NCBI GenBank assembly: GCA_022264855.1
Contig: JABYQU010000001.1
Coordinates: 434,001-498,000, forward strand
DNA: 64,000 nucleotides
Direction: 5' to 3'
Source of the DNA: Lenzites betulinus
Taxonomy: Eukaryota; Basidiomycota; Agaricomycetes; Polyporales; Polyporaceae
In this document: positions 1 through 14,357 of the stretch, piece by piece
Numbering within the stretch: position 1 is the stretch's first letter
Layout: every line of letters starts with the position of its first letter
Program-made: the position numbers and the translations under genes
The notes under the pieces: model-generated
Databases searched by the model: none
Told to the model about the DNA's origin: nothing
The model's input: the letters and a program-made list of their open reading frames with translations, nothing else

Positions 1-2938
1 ATCCGAAGCCGGCGGCTGTACATGTTATCCCGATAGATGGTGACGTCCATGAGAAGGCGTCCGGTACCATCATTATACACCGGTCGCTACTCGAAGGCGA
101 CATGACGCCGTGTCCTGAAGAGGAGGGGTTAGTGCGCCTGCCTAATACCGGGATAAAGCTTAATTGTGGCCCCCAACTTCGTCGGTACCCGACGCCGATA
201 TACCGAATGCAATGCACTTCCAAAATTAATTCATACTGACTCCCTGTCTTTGAGGCTATGGTGCGGCACCGTCCAAGAGATAGAGTCATTGCGAGTCGTC
301 GCGGTCCTCCGACTTGTCGGGAGCGACGGCATAAGCGCGTGTATATGTCGCGGTCACGGGACGTAATGCGCGACGCGTTCTACGCGTACGCGGGGCTAAC
401 GCGCACCTCTACAAATACAACCCTCTCCCTTAGAGCCGCGAATGCGTTACGGCACAATATCTATTGTGAGTCAGCATTCTCAGAATCCGTCGCACAAGTA
501 CAATAGATGCTGACATCGTGAGCATGTCGTGGCCGCCGAAGCTGTTTGAGCGGCCCAATGCACTGGTACATGGCCATTTCGATACGGCACCTGAGGCCTG
601 AGGCTGAGTACTACCCGCGCTTACATCCAACATTGTTCCTGAGGCGGTTCGCTGCAGCAGCCAGAGCGATGGTGACTCTGCGATAGTGCAGGAGTGTTCT
701 AGGCACTGCAGCGTCGGCCCATGGCTGTGCGCGTTGACGGACGACCTCACAGCCAATACTGCTGAAGGACTGTTCTATTGTCAAGATGATACATTAGGTG
801 TTCGCTATATACAGTGCCGTAGACATAACACAAATATCTTGTGAAGCAGTACAGGGGTACAGTGCGTCCGTTGTCGAAAGTATCCAAGATAGGAATAAAG
901 TATAAGGGAATAATGTAGAGATAAGGCGTGGGGGGTAACAGTTGCTGCCTGGTATAGTGTACAAAACGTCCGGTTATGATGTGTGTGAGCTTAGGTATGA
1001 CAAGAAAGAGCAAGATCGAGAGCGAGGATAGCGATAGCGAGGGTGGCGGGCGGCGGGCGACGGGTGACGGGTGACGGAGTGGGTGAGTCCGACTACCATC
1101 TGCGTCGGTCACCCTGGAGGGCCGCGAGGGTTTGTCGCGAAGCCTCTTCCCTAACAGCATTCTGGCTAGTGCCAAAAGCCCGGCCGTATTCTACGCCTCT
1201 AACTACGGAAAGTCAGAACCTGGTGGAATGAGCTGATAATGAAGGACGTACTGTATGCTATCGCTGTCCACATCGGCTGGTGTAATGGGCCGGATTGGCA
1301 TATGTCCCAAGTGAGCATATGTACGCCTCCATTGGCTTGGAGGTAGTTGTTAAGGCGCATGCGCCAGTCTACGTTGGCCAGCGGAATGTCAGCGCACGTC
1401 GAAGACAATGGCAGGAGCGACGTACGGTCTGCAGATGCCATATTGGTGGATGAGTGGGTGCGAGGTGGTGGTGGACTGAAGAGGAAGGTAACAATGACTG
1501 TGCTCGACCACCACGTCGGCCTTTATAGGCTACTTTCGCGCTCTTCCGTGGATCTGAGGACGGTCGAATACACGTGAGTCACAGTATTGGGGGCACAGCA
1601 CACGGGCTGGTTATTCGACGACTCGGCGGATCCGGAGGATGGATACTAGGACGTACCGCTGGGCGTATGAGACGGTCTACGGAGCAAACCGTGTCGGCAG
1701 TCAGCCAGACATATGGCGCATATGCGTACGAAACGTACAAGACACTGATAAATGCGGAAACATTGCCCGGGGATGCGCCCACGCAGTGACATCAGAGCAA
1801 GCGCAGCGGCTGCTGTGCTTCCCGGCTCATCCGCCTGCGGGCGGGAGTTACTGGAAGCATATAGACAAGTATGTCGGGCTTCGACACCCTGCTACGTGCC
1901 CAGGAACTAAGATGAGTCACCGTGTCTGCCGGGCGAGAGGGCTGCGTTGACTCGATGTCCGCCGGGGCGCGGTACCATCATTGGCAAGGCCGTCCTCGGC
2001 ACGTGCTTTCATGGGGAGTCATGTCTAGCATCAGGTTTAGATGCTAGCATAGCACGCCTGCAAGCTACGAAGGGCTCCACGTACCTCAAACATTGTAGGC
2101 ATACGACGCGTATACCCTTCTCATGGCATTCCACGTACGGGTCACACCCAAGAAAGCCAGAGTCACGGCCGCAGCCGTGCGCGGTCGCTCTTGTCTTCCC
2201 CATGGCAACGTCGGGGGTTTGCACTCCCCAAGCTCAATGTGCCGCCTCGAGGCAGCCATAGAGGGAACGGCTCGCACCAGAGTGTTCAGAGCTGTGTACG
2301 AGACTGCGCGGAAGAAGGTTTCTGGGATCTGCTCTCCGGGTCCCCGCCATCCGTTCCGCGTCGATCCGAAGTCTTCTTGGGCATCTTGCGTTCACTCACG
2401 GACAGGTATGCACCATGTGCTCTTGGAGGCTTCTGTCAGGTCGAAACGCTGTTGTAGCCGCGCCATACATCGCTGGGCAGGTTGGACGAGCGAATGGCCT
2501 GGGGGTTTGGCTGCCGGTGAGCTCTACTTGTCGGCTTTGCGTCATCGGACGCAATAACACACATTGGATATGATTGGAAGTGACGCCAGAGCTGCAGAGC
2601 AAGGGTACTGTGCCAGAGGAAAACACGTCCGAGATACGGTTGAAACCAACCAGACTCAGAGCGATGTAACCTAGTGATCAAGCGAGAGGGGTTGATAAGA
2701 TTAGATAAACACGTGGCATACACAGTTCACGCGTTCACGCTCGAGGCTAAGCCGGGCCACTCCCCACCATCTCCTCCTTCCCTCTGCCACTAACCCGCTC
2801 GACAGCCTTAAAAGGGCTATTTGCCGCAGTAGAAGTTGAAAGGGTGTCCGAAACTGAGCCTTTCGGGTTCAGGCGAGCCGCAGTTCAGCCAACGGTAGAG
2901 GCAGGTGGTTTCCGAACAAATTACTGTGGCAACCTGGT
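1..2938. other. No gene recognised (left-edge gene-poor stretch)
   Basis: Only short open frames are present on both strands, none with a recognisable domain, a plausible intron chain or a codon bias like the genes further right. Composition is mixed and lower in GC than the coding exons. I see no terminal repeats, tRNA-like structure or transposase motif. It may be old repetitive or degenerate sequence, but nothing in it proves that. Confidence 0.5.
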
Positions 2939-4438
2939 ATGTCTGTTCTCCCACTGCGCTTCCATCCTCCGTGGTCTGAGATGGATGGATTTGGATTACA
3001 GCTTGAAGTAAGAATGGACGCATTCGACAACATTACCCTGATACCAGGCTCCCGCCATCCCATCCTCATACCCGCCGCCGTCCACTTTGACGCATCGTCG
3101 TCAACCTCACAAACACCCAGTCCCCCGTCCACCGATTCTTCCAAAAGTTCGTTTCCTCCACATCGTAGTCGCCGCAAGCCAGCACGGGTCTTTAAGTCGC
3201 CCACCGCTGCCGATAGTCTCGCGGAGTGGGAAGCACGTACAGGTTAGGCGCCCAATATTAAGACCTTGGGTCACGTGCGATCGCGTTCTAACGATCAAAA
3301 TGTTCCGCTAGCACTACGCAAGCGTGGTACGCCCCCGTACGAGAAACCGCAGTCACGGCGGCCCTCGTCTGAGGCTGATCGTGTGTCGCCTCCAATATCC
3401 ATACCCGCCCGGCGTGCGTCCGCGCAGCGCAAGGTGCCGTTGTTGCCACTGTACCACCCGCTTGGTGCGCTTGCGCAGTCTCTCCCCGCGCTTGACCCCG
3501 GGCAGTTCGGCTTGCCGGGCTCGTCGCTGAACATCGAGGACCCTGATGACCAACGCGACAGCGACGCGAATGGACGCTCCACGTCGCGCACGCAGCGGCC
3601 CAGCCAGAAGACGCGTGAGCGCGAAACCGCGGAGGTCGAGCCGCAGCCGAACGGCGCCCCGAACGGCACGGGGAAGCCAGCTACTGGAGACGCGCCCGCC
3701 AGGAACCCCAGCCCGCGCAAGAGACGCGGCGGGGGCGGCAAACGGAAACGCAAAGACGCGGATGACGGGGACACCGCGTTCCCCGCTCCGCCGGCTAAGC
3801 GCACACGCAATCCGCGCGGCGCAAACAACGCACCCGCTGCGCCGTCCCCCCTCATCAGCGAGGCGGTTGTCGCGTCCGACCTCGTGGAGGACGCGGACGC
3901 AGGAAACGCCGAGGGCGAGGAGGGCGCGCCCGTCCAGGAGGACAACACGCCGCCCGCGCCGAAGCGGAGCGCCCGGACCCGCAAGCCCCGGACTCGCCCG
4001 GCCAAGCGCAGGGACTCAAGCGGCAGCGCGAGCACGGCGACGTCTGTCTCGGTGTCCATCGCAGCGACGGCTAAACCTGGTGCGGAGGCGGAGGCGTCGA
4101 GCGAGCCCGCAGCGGAGGTGGCTCCCAAAGACAAGGCCCCGCCCGCAGCAGAGCCGGAGACGGAGGCCCCGGTGGCGGCCAAGGACCCGGACACTAGCAG
4201 AGGGTCGAAGGTGGTGGAGAAGGAAACCGCGGAGCCCCCTGCCGTTTCGGAGCCGCGCCCACAAGGAGAGCCACCCGCTACTGTCGCACCTGCGGCCGTA
4301 CCTGAACGCAAGGAAACCCCACCGCAGGCCGTCGCCCCGGCAGCACCTCCTGCGCCCGTGCACCCCCCCACACCACCACCGGTGCCCCCACCTCAGAAAG
4401 AAGAGCGGGAGGAGGGCGAACTCAGCGACGACGCATGA
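2939..4438 (+). CDS. Hypothetical Pro/Ala-rich basic protein, two exons
   Basis: Two exons close in one frame: 2939-3242 and 3312-4438, giving about 476 residues. The intron starts GTTAGG, has a CTAAC branch site near 3287 and ends CTAG. The N-terminal part (KPARVFKSPT, SLAEWEAR, then LRKRGTPPYEKP across the junction) looks conserved rather than random. From about residue 170 the protein is low-complexity: Ala, Pro, Glu and Lys/Arg-rich, with basic clusters such as RKRRGGGGKRKRK and a short acidic end (EEREEGELSDDA). The basic clusters suggest a nuclear protein, which is inference only. A second in-frame ATG at 2981 could be the true start. I recognise no catalytic or DNA-binding domain. The strongest support for a real gene is the frame-preserving intron and a coding-type base pattern over 1.1 kb. 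Confidence 0.6.
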
Positions 4439-6962
4439 CGGCTCGTCCCAGCCACACACCGCCGAGACCGTGACATACGGTGGTCTCAAGTCTGTACATA
4501 TCTCATTTTGGGTTCAGTTCGCTGCCTCTCCGTCCGATGGCTCGTTAATCCCCTCAGTTGTATACTACCGGATCCGCACGTCGTTATCGCGCGCCGCCTC
4601 ATGTACCGCATAGCTGTAGCCCGTTCCCGCGCTGTAAATGTAAGAGCTATATTCTGTCTTGCGATGCTACGGCCTGTGTTGGTGTGATGCGTTTGCTTGG
4701 TGATAGAGTGGTTGTTGCGAGACGCGAAATACGCGGTGCGTGGAACTAGATCATGATGCATTCCGCATCTTGCTGTAGCGGCCGGTTGCCGGTCTAGCGG
4801 GGCTGGAGGCTCGATGTTCGGTGTGGCAGGGCATAACACAGCTCATCGACAGTGTTGACACCTGCCAGTAGGTACTGTCGGTGCACTACGACAGTACGAA
4901 TATGTCGACGGCGATTTGCTCTAGGACCGGAGTTGCATAAGGCGGGAATCTTTGACTCGACGTCAATTATCCGCTACAGGATGTTACGGAGCCGCACCCA
5001 CGGAGCCGTACCCACCGGTAAAATGGCAGTACATCGTGCACTCCAGAATTTCTGCCTAGCCGCGCAAACTCCACACGGCTTGATGGGTTTAAGTATTTAT
5101 TTGATTCCGAGTCGTGCTGGGGAACAAGTTATGCCGTGAGGCAATGTCAGTGAGGTTGCCGACGGCACGGACAGAGTCAGCCACGGAGAGGGGAAACCGC
5201 TACTTCGTGGAGGGGATTCGGCGAAGGCTGGGCTGGGCTTTCTGGAAGACACAATGTCGGCGAGATTGCCATGTACGGGCATGAGCGCTTGAGAAGAAAC
5301 ACACTGTCAGATGAAGCGGTGCACCGACTGCTATCTTCGATTGAAAACACCATGGACTTAACGCGCCTGTGGTGCCTTGAGCATGAAGCGGTGCATGGAT
5401 CATGCCTTGACATGCACCGCATTAATTGTCCCGGGTCCTCACGTCGTCTCACCATAGGCTCGTTCGGCCAAGAGTCTTCACCAACAATAGTGCAGTCTAT
5501 AGAGAAGCCACTGAGGATACTGTCATCGCGGTGGTCCAGTGGTGATTGATTGTGCAGTGCTAGATATGGGGCGTGGTCTGGAAACGCTGTTAAGTCCGTT
5601 GCGTCAGCGGAATTCACCGCCATGCTGTGAAAGGCACATGAGGTCATGTTGATGAACAGCTCGGTACGGAAGGACGGACCTATGGATGTGTAACGCCCTG
5701 CGAGCAGTCATATTAACCTGGATTACGCTCGTGCCTCGGATGGAACGAGGCTGTGCAGTACCGCCATACATCGTGTTACAGCGATTTGGCTGACAGAGGA
5801 TGCTAATCCGAGGATGTCAGATCGTAGTAGCATCGTTCCGTCGAACCGCACACGACGGATGGAATTATATAGGCGGCGGTACCCTCTGATATATCGCAGC
5901 TGAAGAATCATGGTGTACCGCCGTATACATTATGGGTGTGGTCTTATAGGACCGTTGGGTGACAATTGCATAGCCAAGCAGGATCATGCCGGAATGATGC
6001 TTGCGGCAGCGAAGCCGAGATACACAGCCAGAAGTAGCCGTCTACCAGAATGGTGCGAAGGCACTTGCATGAAATAGCTAGTGGAAGCTGTATTCCTCTT
6101 CGCAAAGACAACTGTAAATTATCTCCGTTGAGCGTGTAGGAAATCGCTGGATCGATTGTTGCATACCGCAGTCTAGTTGATTGCGAGCAGTGGTTATCTG
6201 CCGGAGGTATAGGGCCGCATAGGTCAAACTATTGCACAATAACCACACGCGCAACGGACTGCCGATACCTGCGTTTTGCGATGCCCTGAGCGAACTCAAA
6301 AAAGTGACACCTGGCCCTGCCTCAGAAAAATTTACGGGGCAGGGTGAACCGGACAAATATCCAACCCTGTAGAGAAAATGCTCAGAAGATCAGATATTTT
6401 CATTCGGAGTGCATGTAGAAAAACGCTCGCGCGATCGCACTGTGATTCATAGTGACTGTAACAAAAGCTGTATACCGGAGAGCGCCACATGTTTTGTCTT
6501 GAGGTAGAAGTAATATATATATCACCGATAGAAACCGAATCCTTCAGCAATGCCTCTCTAAGTGATCACTGGCACTCATCCGAGTCTGCGTCGATCGGGC
6601 GTCTATATTTGCGTGCCTCTGCGTGCTGAACCGGATGTACTTAGTAGTACTTGTGGGTGCCATGCTTTGCTCGTTATACGGAGCTGCGCTGGTTAGCACG
6701 GGCGACGAGAGTTTCATGAGAACGCTACAGTGTGTAGACCCAATCAGCCAGCGCAACGTGGAGGTGTGAACGGAACAGGCTGTCCCACGATCCGGAGCCT
6801 TAAATGCAGCGTCTAACGGGAACTAATCGGGCTTACAACCTGCTTGATGCGCGTTTGAAGCCTCCTGGGTAACTTCCGCCCCAGAAATGTATCCCATCCC
6901 ATTGGATCATCTCACCCGCCTCTGTAACCCCCCACGTCCTCCTTAACCTGCAGACGACCACC
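4439..6962. other. Intergenic, no gene recognised
   Basis: About 2.5 kb with only short, unrelated open frames on either strand. The proximal part should hold the 3' UTR of the hypothetical gene ending at 4438. The last few hundred bases before 6963 should hold the ferrochelatase promoter. I see no repeat pair, RNA gene or transposon remnant. Confidence 0.5.
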
Positions 6963-8420
6963 ATGTTCAACGCAACACGCAACACGGCGCTGGGACGCTC
7001 TCTGACGCGCTCGCTGGCAACACTAAACAACGCGCCGGCGGCGGGGAAGAGGTGAGGCACCTGTTCTCGAGAGCACCTTGTAAATACACCTCTGATGCAT
7101 TTTGTAGCCCGACAGGTATGCTGGAACAAACAGTGTTTATTCAAAAGCTAATGGGTTGAGGATGTAGCGATTGTGATGATGAATATGGGTGGGCCGTCTA
7201 CGGTACGCAGCATCTGGCTTCAACCGTGCTCATGGTCCGGGTACGCGTGTTGGTACGGCATCTCACACATTCTCAGGTGCCAGAGACCCACGACTTCCTG
7301 AAGAACCTCTTCCTCGACGGAGACCTCATCCCTCTACCGTTCCAGTCCATCCTCGCCCCCATCATCGCGAAGCGCCGTACCCCACAAATCGAGAAGCAAT
7401 ATGAGGACATTGGCGGTGGCTCGCCTATTCTCCACTATACGAAGCTCCAGGGCGAACGCATGGCCGCGTTATTAGACGAACTCCACCCTGCCACGGCCCC
7501 TCACAAGAGCTATGTCGCGTTTCGCTACGCGCGCCCCCTCACGGACGAGACGGCCCGCCAAATGAAGGCGGACGGGGTTAAGCGCGCTGTCGCGTTCACG
7601 CAATATCCTCAGTACAGCTGCAGCACGACGGGCAGTAGTCTGAACGAGCTGTACAGGAAGGGGAAAGCGGGGGACATTGACGGGGTGGAATGGAGCGTGA
7701 TTGACCGCTGGGGCACCCATGCGGGATTCGTTGAGGTTCGTCCGTCATGTTGAGCGCGCGGAGTTCTGTGGCTAAATGTCGCTGTGTGCAGGCCGTCGCG
7801 CAAAACATCGAGCGCGCACTGGCCAAATTCCCCGCGGAGAAGCGCTCGGAAACCGTCCTCCTATTCTCCGCGCACTCGCTTCCGATGTCGGTAGTCAACC
7901 GCGGGGACCCATACGTGCTCGAGGTGTCCTCGTCCGTCAACGCGGTGATGGACCGGCTGGGCCACAAGAACGCCTACCGACTCGTCTGGCAGTCGCAGGT
8001 CGGCCCCTCGGCGTGGATGGGGATGCAGACGAGCGAGGCCATCAAGGGTCTGGCACGGTTAGGCAAGAAGCAGGTCGTGCTCGTTCCTATCGCCTTTACG
8101 AGCGACCACATCGAGACGCTGTACGAGTTGGATCTCGAATACGTCAAGGAAGGCCGGGAGGTCAGTCAAAGTCGTACTCACCCTGTCGTAGTATTCCGCT
8201 GACAGGACTTTAGCTCGGAATGGAGGTCTACCGTGCTGAGTCTCTGAACGACTCGCCGGTCTTCATTCGCGCCCTTGCGGACCTCGCCGCCGCGCACTTG
8301 AAGGACTATTCGAGTGGTAAGATCGGCCCGACCAGCCTCCAGCTCGGTCTCCGGTGTCCGGGATGCACGAATGCGACGTGTGGGGCCCAGAAGACGTGGT
8401 TTGCGAAGGGTGGGCGGTAG
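6963..8420 (+). CDS. HEM15: Ferrochelatase, mitochondrial, [2Fe-2S] type
   Basis: Inserts Fe2+ into protoporphyrin IX, the last step of haem synthesis, at the mitochondrial inner membrane. Exon 1 (6963-7051) encodes a typical Arg/Ser/Ala-rich, acid-free presequence. Later exons are 7161-7202 ([13 protein letters not shown]), 7277-7735, 7792-8160 and 8214-8420, about 390 residues in all, the normal family length. Visible hallmarks are [31 protein letters not shown] with the catalytic His, and [12 protein letters not shown] with the conserved Glu. The C-terminus has CPGCTNATC, matching the C-x2-C-x4-C cluster ligands of the animal and fission-yeast type. The Cys in YSCSTTG is the fourth ligand. 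A micro-exon may lie at 7108-7115. The join from exon 1 to the 7161 block is one base out of phase with every canonical site I tried, so this end of the model is uncertain. Confidence 0.9.
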
Positions 8421-10695
8421 CCCCCGGCTGTTACATGTCTAGTTCGTATTCTTATATGTATCCTCTTTCTTGGGTCAATCCCTCTGGTACGATTATACAC
8501 CACTCAGCTCACGTAACCAGCTGGATAATAGATGGTGAAGTCCCGACATATATCCCGTCACGCATGTACGTCTCATAATGATTAAAATCCCTTCAGGTAG
8601 GTCTTACGAGCGATAGACATCGACGTCTGAGCTCCTACCGTCGTTCCTCCGAAGTCGAGAGGGTAATCCTGATGATGACCTCACCCTGGTAAGCCAGCCA
8701 GCCCCACGTAATGCGCCCCTCGCGCGGGCGCATTTTTCTTCAGTACCCCCATCTGTGGTTCACAGGAACTCTCCACTTGTCTGCGGCCCGCGCGTAAGGG
8801 CTGCGGACTGTCAACACGATGACGGTGACAGGAAGAGTTCGGTAGAGCTCGGTATGTGTGCCCGAGTGCGCGGTTTTCCACGGGGCTGGGAAAATGTGCT
8901 GATAGACGTCATGGACAGACTCGCCGTGGGTGCGGATGCAGGGGTCAGCGTGTCTTTCACGCGCACCGAGGTCGTTGCTCCAACTGGCAGCGATCTAGCG
9001 TACGTTGTACGATACTGGAGGTGGAGTGTCTATGCTGGCAGGGAAAAATACTGACTCAGCATGTGGATGAAGCTTGTGCAATTTGGCACAGTTCCCACTG
9101 CAGAGTTCTCTATCAGCACGCTCGTTCGTTCTGCCCAACCCCGGCTATAGTGGCAATCAAGAGCCCCGACGGTGCTTGGACGTCGCGCGCGCGTCCAGGA
9201 CAAAACAAGGTGGACACTTTTTATAGAACGTGTGAGTTGCAGCAGCCTTTCCCAGCTTACGGTGTGCCCCCAGCTAAGATGTACGGCAGATTGCCTTCTA
9301 ATGCGTGTAGTGGAAGCCGTGCCAGTGAGTATCCCTCGTCGCTTTCACCTCAGCCGTGCGTTGGGTGGGGTTCCACCTGAGCAGCAGCATCGCCACGCTC
9401 CCCCTGCACAACCTGTCGCAGCCGGAAAAGTGGCGATGCCACCCCTTGCCAAGGCAGACAACACAACCGCCAAGCCTCTCCAAGCAAAGTCTATCGGGAC
9501 CGTCAGATCGCGCAAGTGAGAGTGCCCACAGAGTAGTCCAGGCGCGCGCGCAGCGGCCTTCGCGGCTGGAGAAGGGGCGTCGGAACCAGCACCGAGCGGC
9601 CCGTGATGCGTATGACTACGAAATGCCGTGCGACACTGAATGTCCGCCGCTTCGGCGCGGTAGTCCCATGGCTCCCCTTCCAGTAAGCAGTTTGGCCGAG
9701 GGGGCGCGCCCGCCGCCTGTTCCGAGGACGGAGGCTCGGGTTCAGACGTACGCTCGGACAGCACCCCGAAAACGATTCTGCCGAGTCCATGAGACGGGTG
9801 GCGCTGACCGTGGGCCTGAACAGGTGCCCCTGGGAGTGGGCGTCGCGAGGTGCCGCTGAAGGGGCTCGTGCCGAAAGGAGGCATCGAGTTCGAAACGGCG
9901 AAGAGTGACAAAGTCTCGGCAGGTGTATATCGCGTGTCGAAGTATGCGTCGGGCTCACATGCTCCCTTGGTGTGTTATATCTTTCTATGACGCTGACTAT
10001 CCTGCAGGTCACTGATACAGACTTGTTCCCCAGGGCGGCACAATTTGGAGGACGCCCGACATTTGGAAACTCCGTATAAAACTTCTCGAAAGCTTTTACA
10101 TCACAATGCTCAGGGTGAGGGTGATCAAACACTGCATCCCGTGGGAGACGTCCCGGTACTGACGGGGTGTATATGCTTACCGGAATCTTTGACAACGACC
10201 CCAGTCGTGCGCAGGCCGTCCGAAAGGATGGTATGAGACCACCAATCCACGGTACTGCTGCCCCTGCCACTGGCCGCAGTCCTGTTCATGGCAGATTGTA
10301 AGAGCATCTTTCTCACTCATCCTTCGTGCACATGGCTGAAAGTCTATAACCAGCCCAACGTTGCGGGCTGCTCTCACTGTTGGCCTTCCAATCCGCATTT
10401 TTGGCCGGCGTTGTCGACAATATCTCGCGGGCGACACCGCCAAACGCGGCTACCATGAGAGCCCGACAGCTCGATCTCCACTTCTCCCATGAAGGCGTGA
10501 TCGAGCTTTCCATCTTCCGGGTCTGGTTGACCGCGCGCCTTCGGCAGCGAGCCGCAGTGACATACGAAGTAAGGCGGCCCTCGCGATGCCTTGTTCTGGT
10601 CCTCATGTTCACAATCATCCGCCGATGATTGGATGGCAGACAGCTCTCCTGGTCTCATCTGCAAGCCGCAGAGCGTTTGGTGCTCCTCCAGGCAA
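8421..10695. other. Intergenic, no gene supported
   Basis: The stretch holds the ferrochelatase 3' UTR and then about 2.2 kb without a recognisable gene. The longest open frame (minus strand, about 9503-10270) has no domain I know, no convincing start context and a composition typical of chance frames in GC-rich DNA. The last few hundred bases are the peroxidase promoter region. Confidence 0.5.
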
Positions 10696-10702
10696 TATAA
10701 AG
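10696..10702 (+). promoter_or_regulatory. TATA box of the manganese peroxidase gene
   Basis: TATAAAG lies 73 bp upstream of the peroxidase ATG at 10769, a normal spacing for a fungal gene with a short leader. No other core-promoter element was assigned. I did not find a convincing cluster of metal-response elements upstream. Confidence 0.6.
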
Positions 10703-10768
10703 GTTGGATTCTGTGGTCGTTCAAACCTCAGGACCAACTCTCCTCTCGGCTCCCTTTTCACTCGTACC

Positions 10769-12530
<1,762 letters not shown>

Positions 12531-12873
12531 AGGAGAGTATTGGGAGTCATAGATGGCAGTTTGAGCTGCCTTTATTATGCTTTTCTTGACTATGTCTCTT
12601 GCGATGTCCAGGATGTTATAACTAGTTTCTCTCTGTGTTTAATGTATACAGAGTTGGTGGTCACCTTTCCTGAACTTGAACGCATGCCTTATCTGGACTG
12701 CTCGGAAGATGCCGGCGGCTCCGAAGGGTGACCAAGCTTGACTGGAGACCGCCATCGTCCAGCAGCCCTCTAGCTAGAGTATAAAGCTGAAAGCAAGCTC
12801 CGAGAAGTAATCAAGTTCTTTTTCATAAAACAAGATCATCTATCCAATCGTCCTGCAGAGTCAGCTCGCCAAA
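12531..12873. promoter_or_regulatory. Peroxidase 3' region and QNG1 promoter
   Basis: A 343-bp gap between two genes on the same strand. It must hold the peroxidase 3' UTR and the start of the next transcript. A TATAAAG at about 12780-12786, 88 bp before the QNG1 ATG, is a plausible core promoter element. Confidence 0.4.
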
Positions 12874-14357
12874 ATGCCTGAGGTACCGCTTCCCGCCAAT
12901 GGCGAATATATCAAAGCCGTAAGGGAGTCATCCCGTGCTGCTCGCATAAAAGCCAATGTCTCAGTGAGTTACCCACAGGGCCATTCCCAACGCCTGTATT
13001 TTACCATTGCGTGCTGCACCCAATATTTTCTGTACCAATATCGTCCCCATTGACAGTCGGACTAATGCAAGTTCACAGATCACACCAGAGGCTATCAAGC
13101 GGTTTTTGCTCTCGCCTGCCTTCACCAGCACTTTCGACCGACTTCGCCATGCGCACGGCATGACGCTGCCTCTCAACTTCCCCTCGGTCGTTGCGGAGCT
13201 CAACGTTCTGTCCATCCTCTCCTTGCTCAACTTCGCCTCCGGATACCGCGTTCCGCTCCATCAGGCGACCGGACGAGGCGCGTTCGACAACATCCGAGCC
13301 TTCGTCTTCTCCGCGTATATATCCTCGTCAGCCGGCGCGGGGGAGTACTTCTCCGCCCGCGGCATGCAGGAGATCACGGAACCGACGGTCGCAGACTTGA
13401 TGGGCGTTACCAATGCCATCCATGTTGAACGGCCACACGAAAGCATCGTGGGCCTCACTGTAGGCGAACTGGGTGGTCCCGTATGGGAAATTGTTCAGAT
13501 CATCACGAGAACTCTGCAGGAGACGGGAAAAGCCTTGGTGAACGGCGGATACCCTGATCTTGGTAGCTTTGTGCTGGAGGCGTTGACGGAAGGCGAGAAG
13601 GCGAAGAAGACAGGAGGGGACGAAGCTGAAGTCGCCGTGGAAAGGGTAAGCCATCGTGTTCACTGTCGACTGATCAAGTTGTACTAATACATGCCGGTGG
13701 CCTTACAGCTTATCCGCGGTATCCCAGCATTCCAGGATATGGCCATCGTTTACGACCAGCGTATGTCCTTCAAGGTACTCAGGCTAAGTGACTTCCAGAA
13801 TGCTGAAAATACATACAGCCGTCTACTGCTTCAAAAAGGCACTACTCACCCTCCACGCTGTCGCACTTCGTTTCGGAAAATCCGAATCCTCGTCGGTACC
13901 AGTACCAAGGACGGACCACCTTCCAATCTTCTCCGACAACGTCATCCCCTCTCTGCTCATCCACCTCGGAGTTATCGATCTAACCAACGCAGATCCCGCC
14001 CTTGGTCTCCCGCAGCTGTTCCCCCACGCGCAGGACACGGAGCGGCTACAAGCCTTGTTGGCTGCTACCGACCCTGTCGACCCTGCTGCGAAGAAGAAGA
14101 GCAAAGAAGTACCTAAGGAGGGACCGCTTTTAACCGTCGAGCAGGCTTATGTCCTCCGCGCAGCCGCCATCGATGCCTGCGAGCTAATCGTCGAGGCAGC
14201 GCAGACGCTGGACACCAGTGACGCGGCGGGAGACCTGTCTTGGCTGAAGGGCATCACTCTTCCAGAACTGGATGCGTGGATCTGGGCCGTTGCGAAGGAC
14301 CGGGGGGATTACAGGAAGCTGGAACGGTTTGCCCTGCGAAACACAGCATACTTCTAG
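12874..14357 (+). CDS. QNG1: Queuosine 5'-phosphate N-glycosylase/hydrolase (queuosine salvage, DUF2419)
   Basis: Family knowledge: this enzyme releases queuine from queuosine 5'-phosphate so that tRNA-guanine transglycosylase can re-use it for the tRNA wobble base. Four exons close in frame to 415 residues: 12874-12963, 13079-13645, 13709-13760 and 13819-14357. The N-terminal RESSRAARIKANV, the central IRGIPAFQDMAIVYDQPVYCFKKA and LPIFSDNVIPSLLIHLGVI, and the C-terminal LDAWIWAVAKDRGDY with a final NTAYF line up with the human C9orf64/QNG1 layout. The first intron is long (115 bp) with an ACTAAT branch site. Two segments (about 175-215 and 300-330) are longer than in the animal protein. I did not assign catalytic residues. 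The assignment rests on my recall of the family pattern, not on a search. Confidence 0.8.

Noticed and set aside
3295..4371. Long minus-strand open frame of about 358 codons
   Set aside because: It is the antisense of the Pro/Ala-rich exon on the plus strand. The plus strand has a frame-preserving intron and a conserved-looking N-terminus, and the minus frame is only Gly/Ala/Arg low complexity.
9503..10270. Minus-strand open frame of 255 codons
   Set aside because: No recognisable domain, no supporting introns, and a composition consistent with chance in GC-rich DNA. It may be worth a database search but I cannot support a gene.
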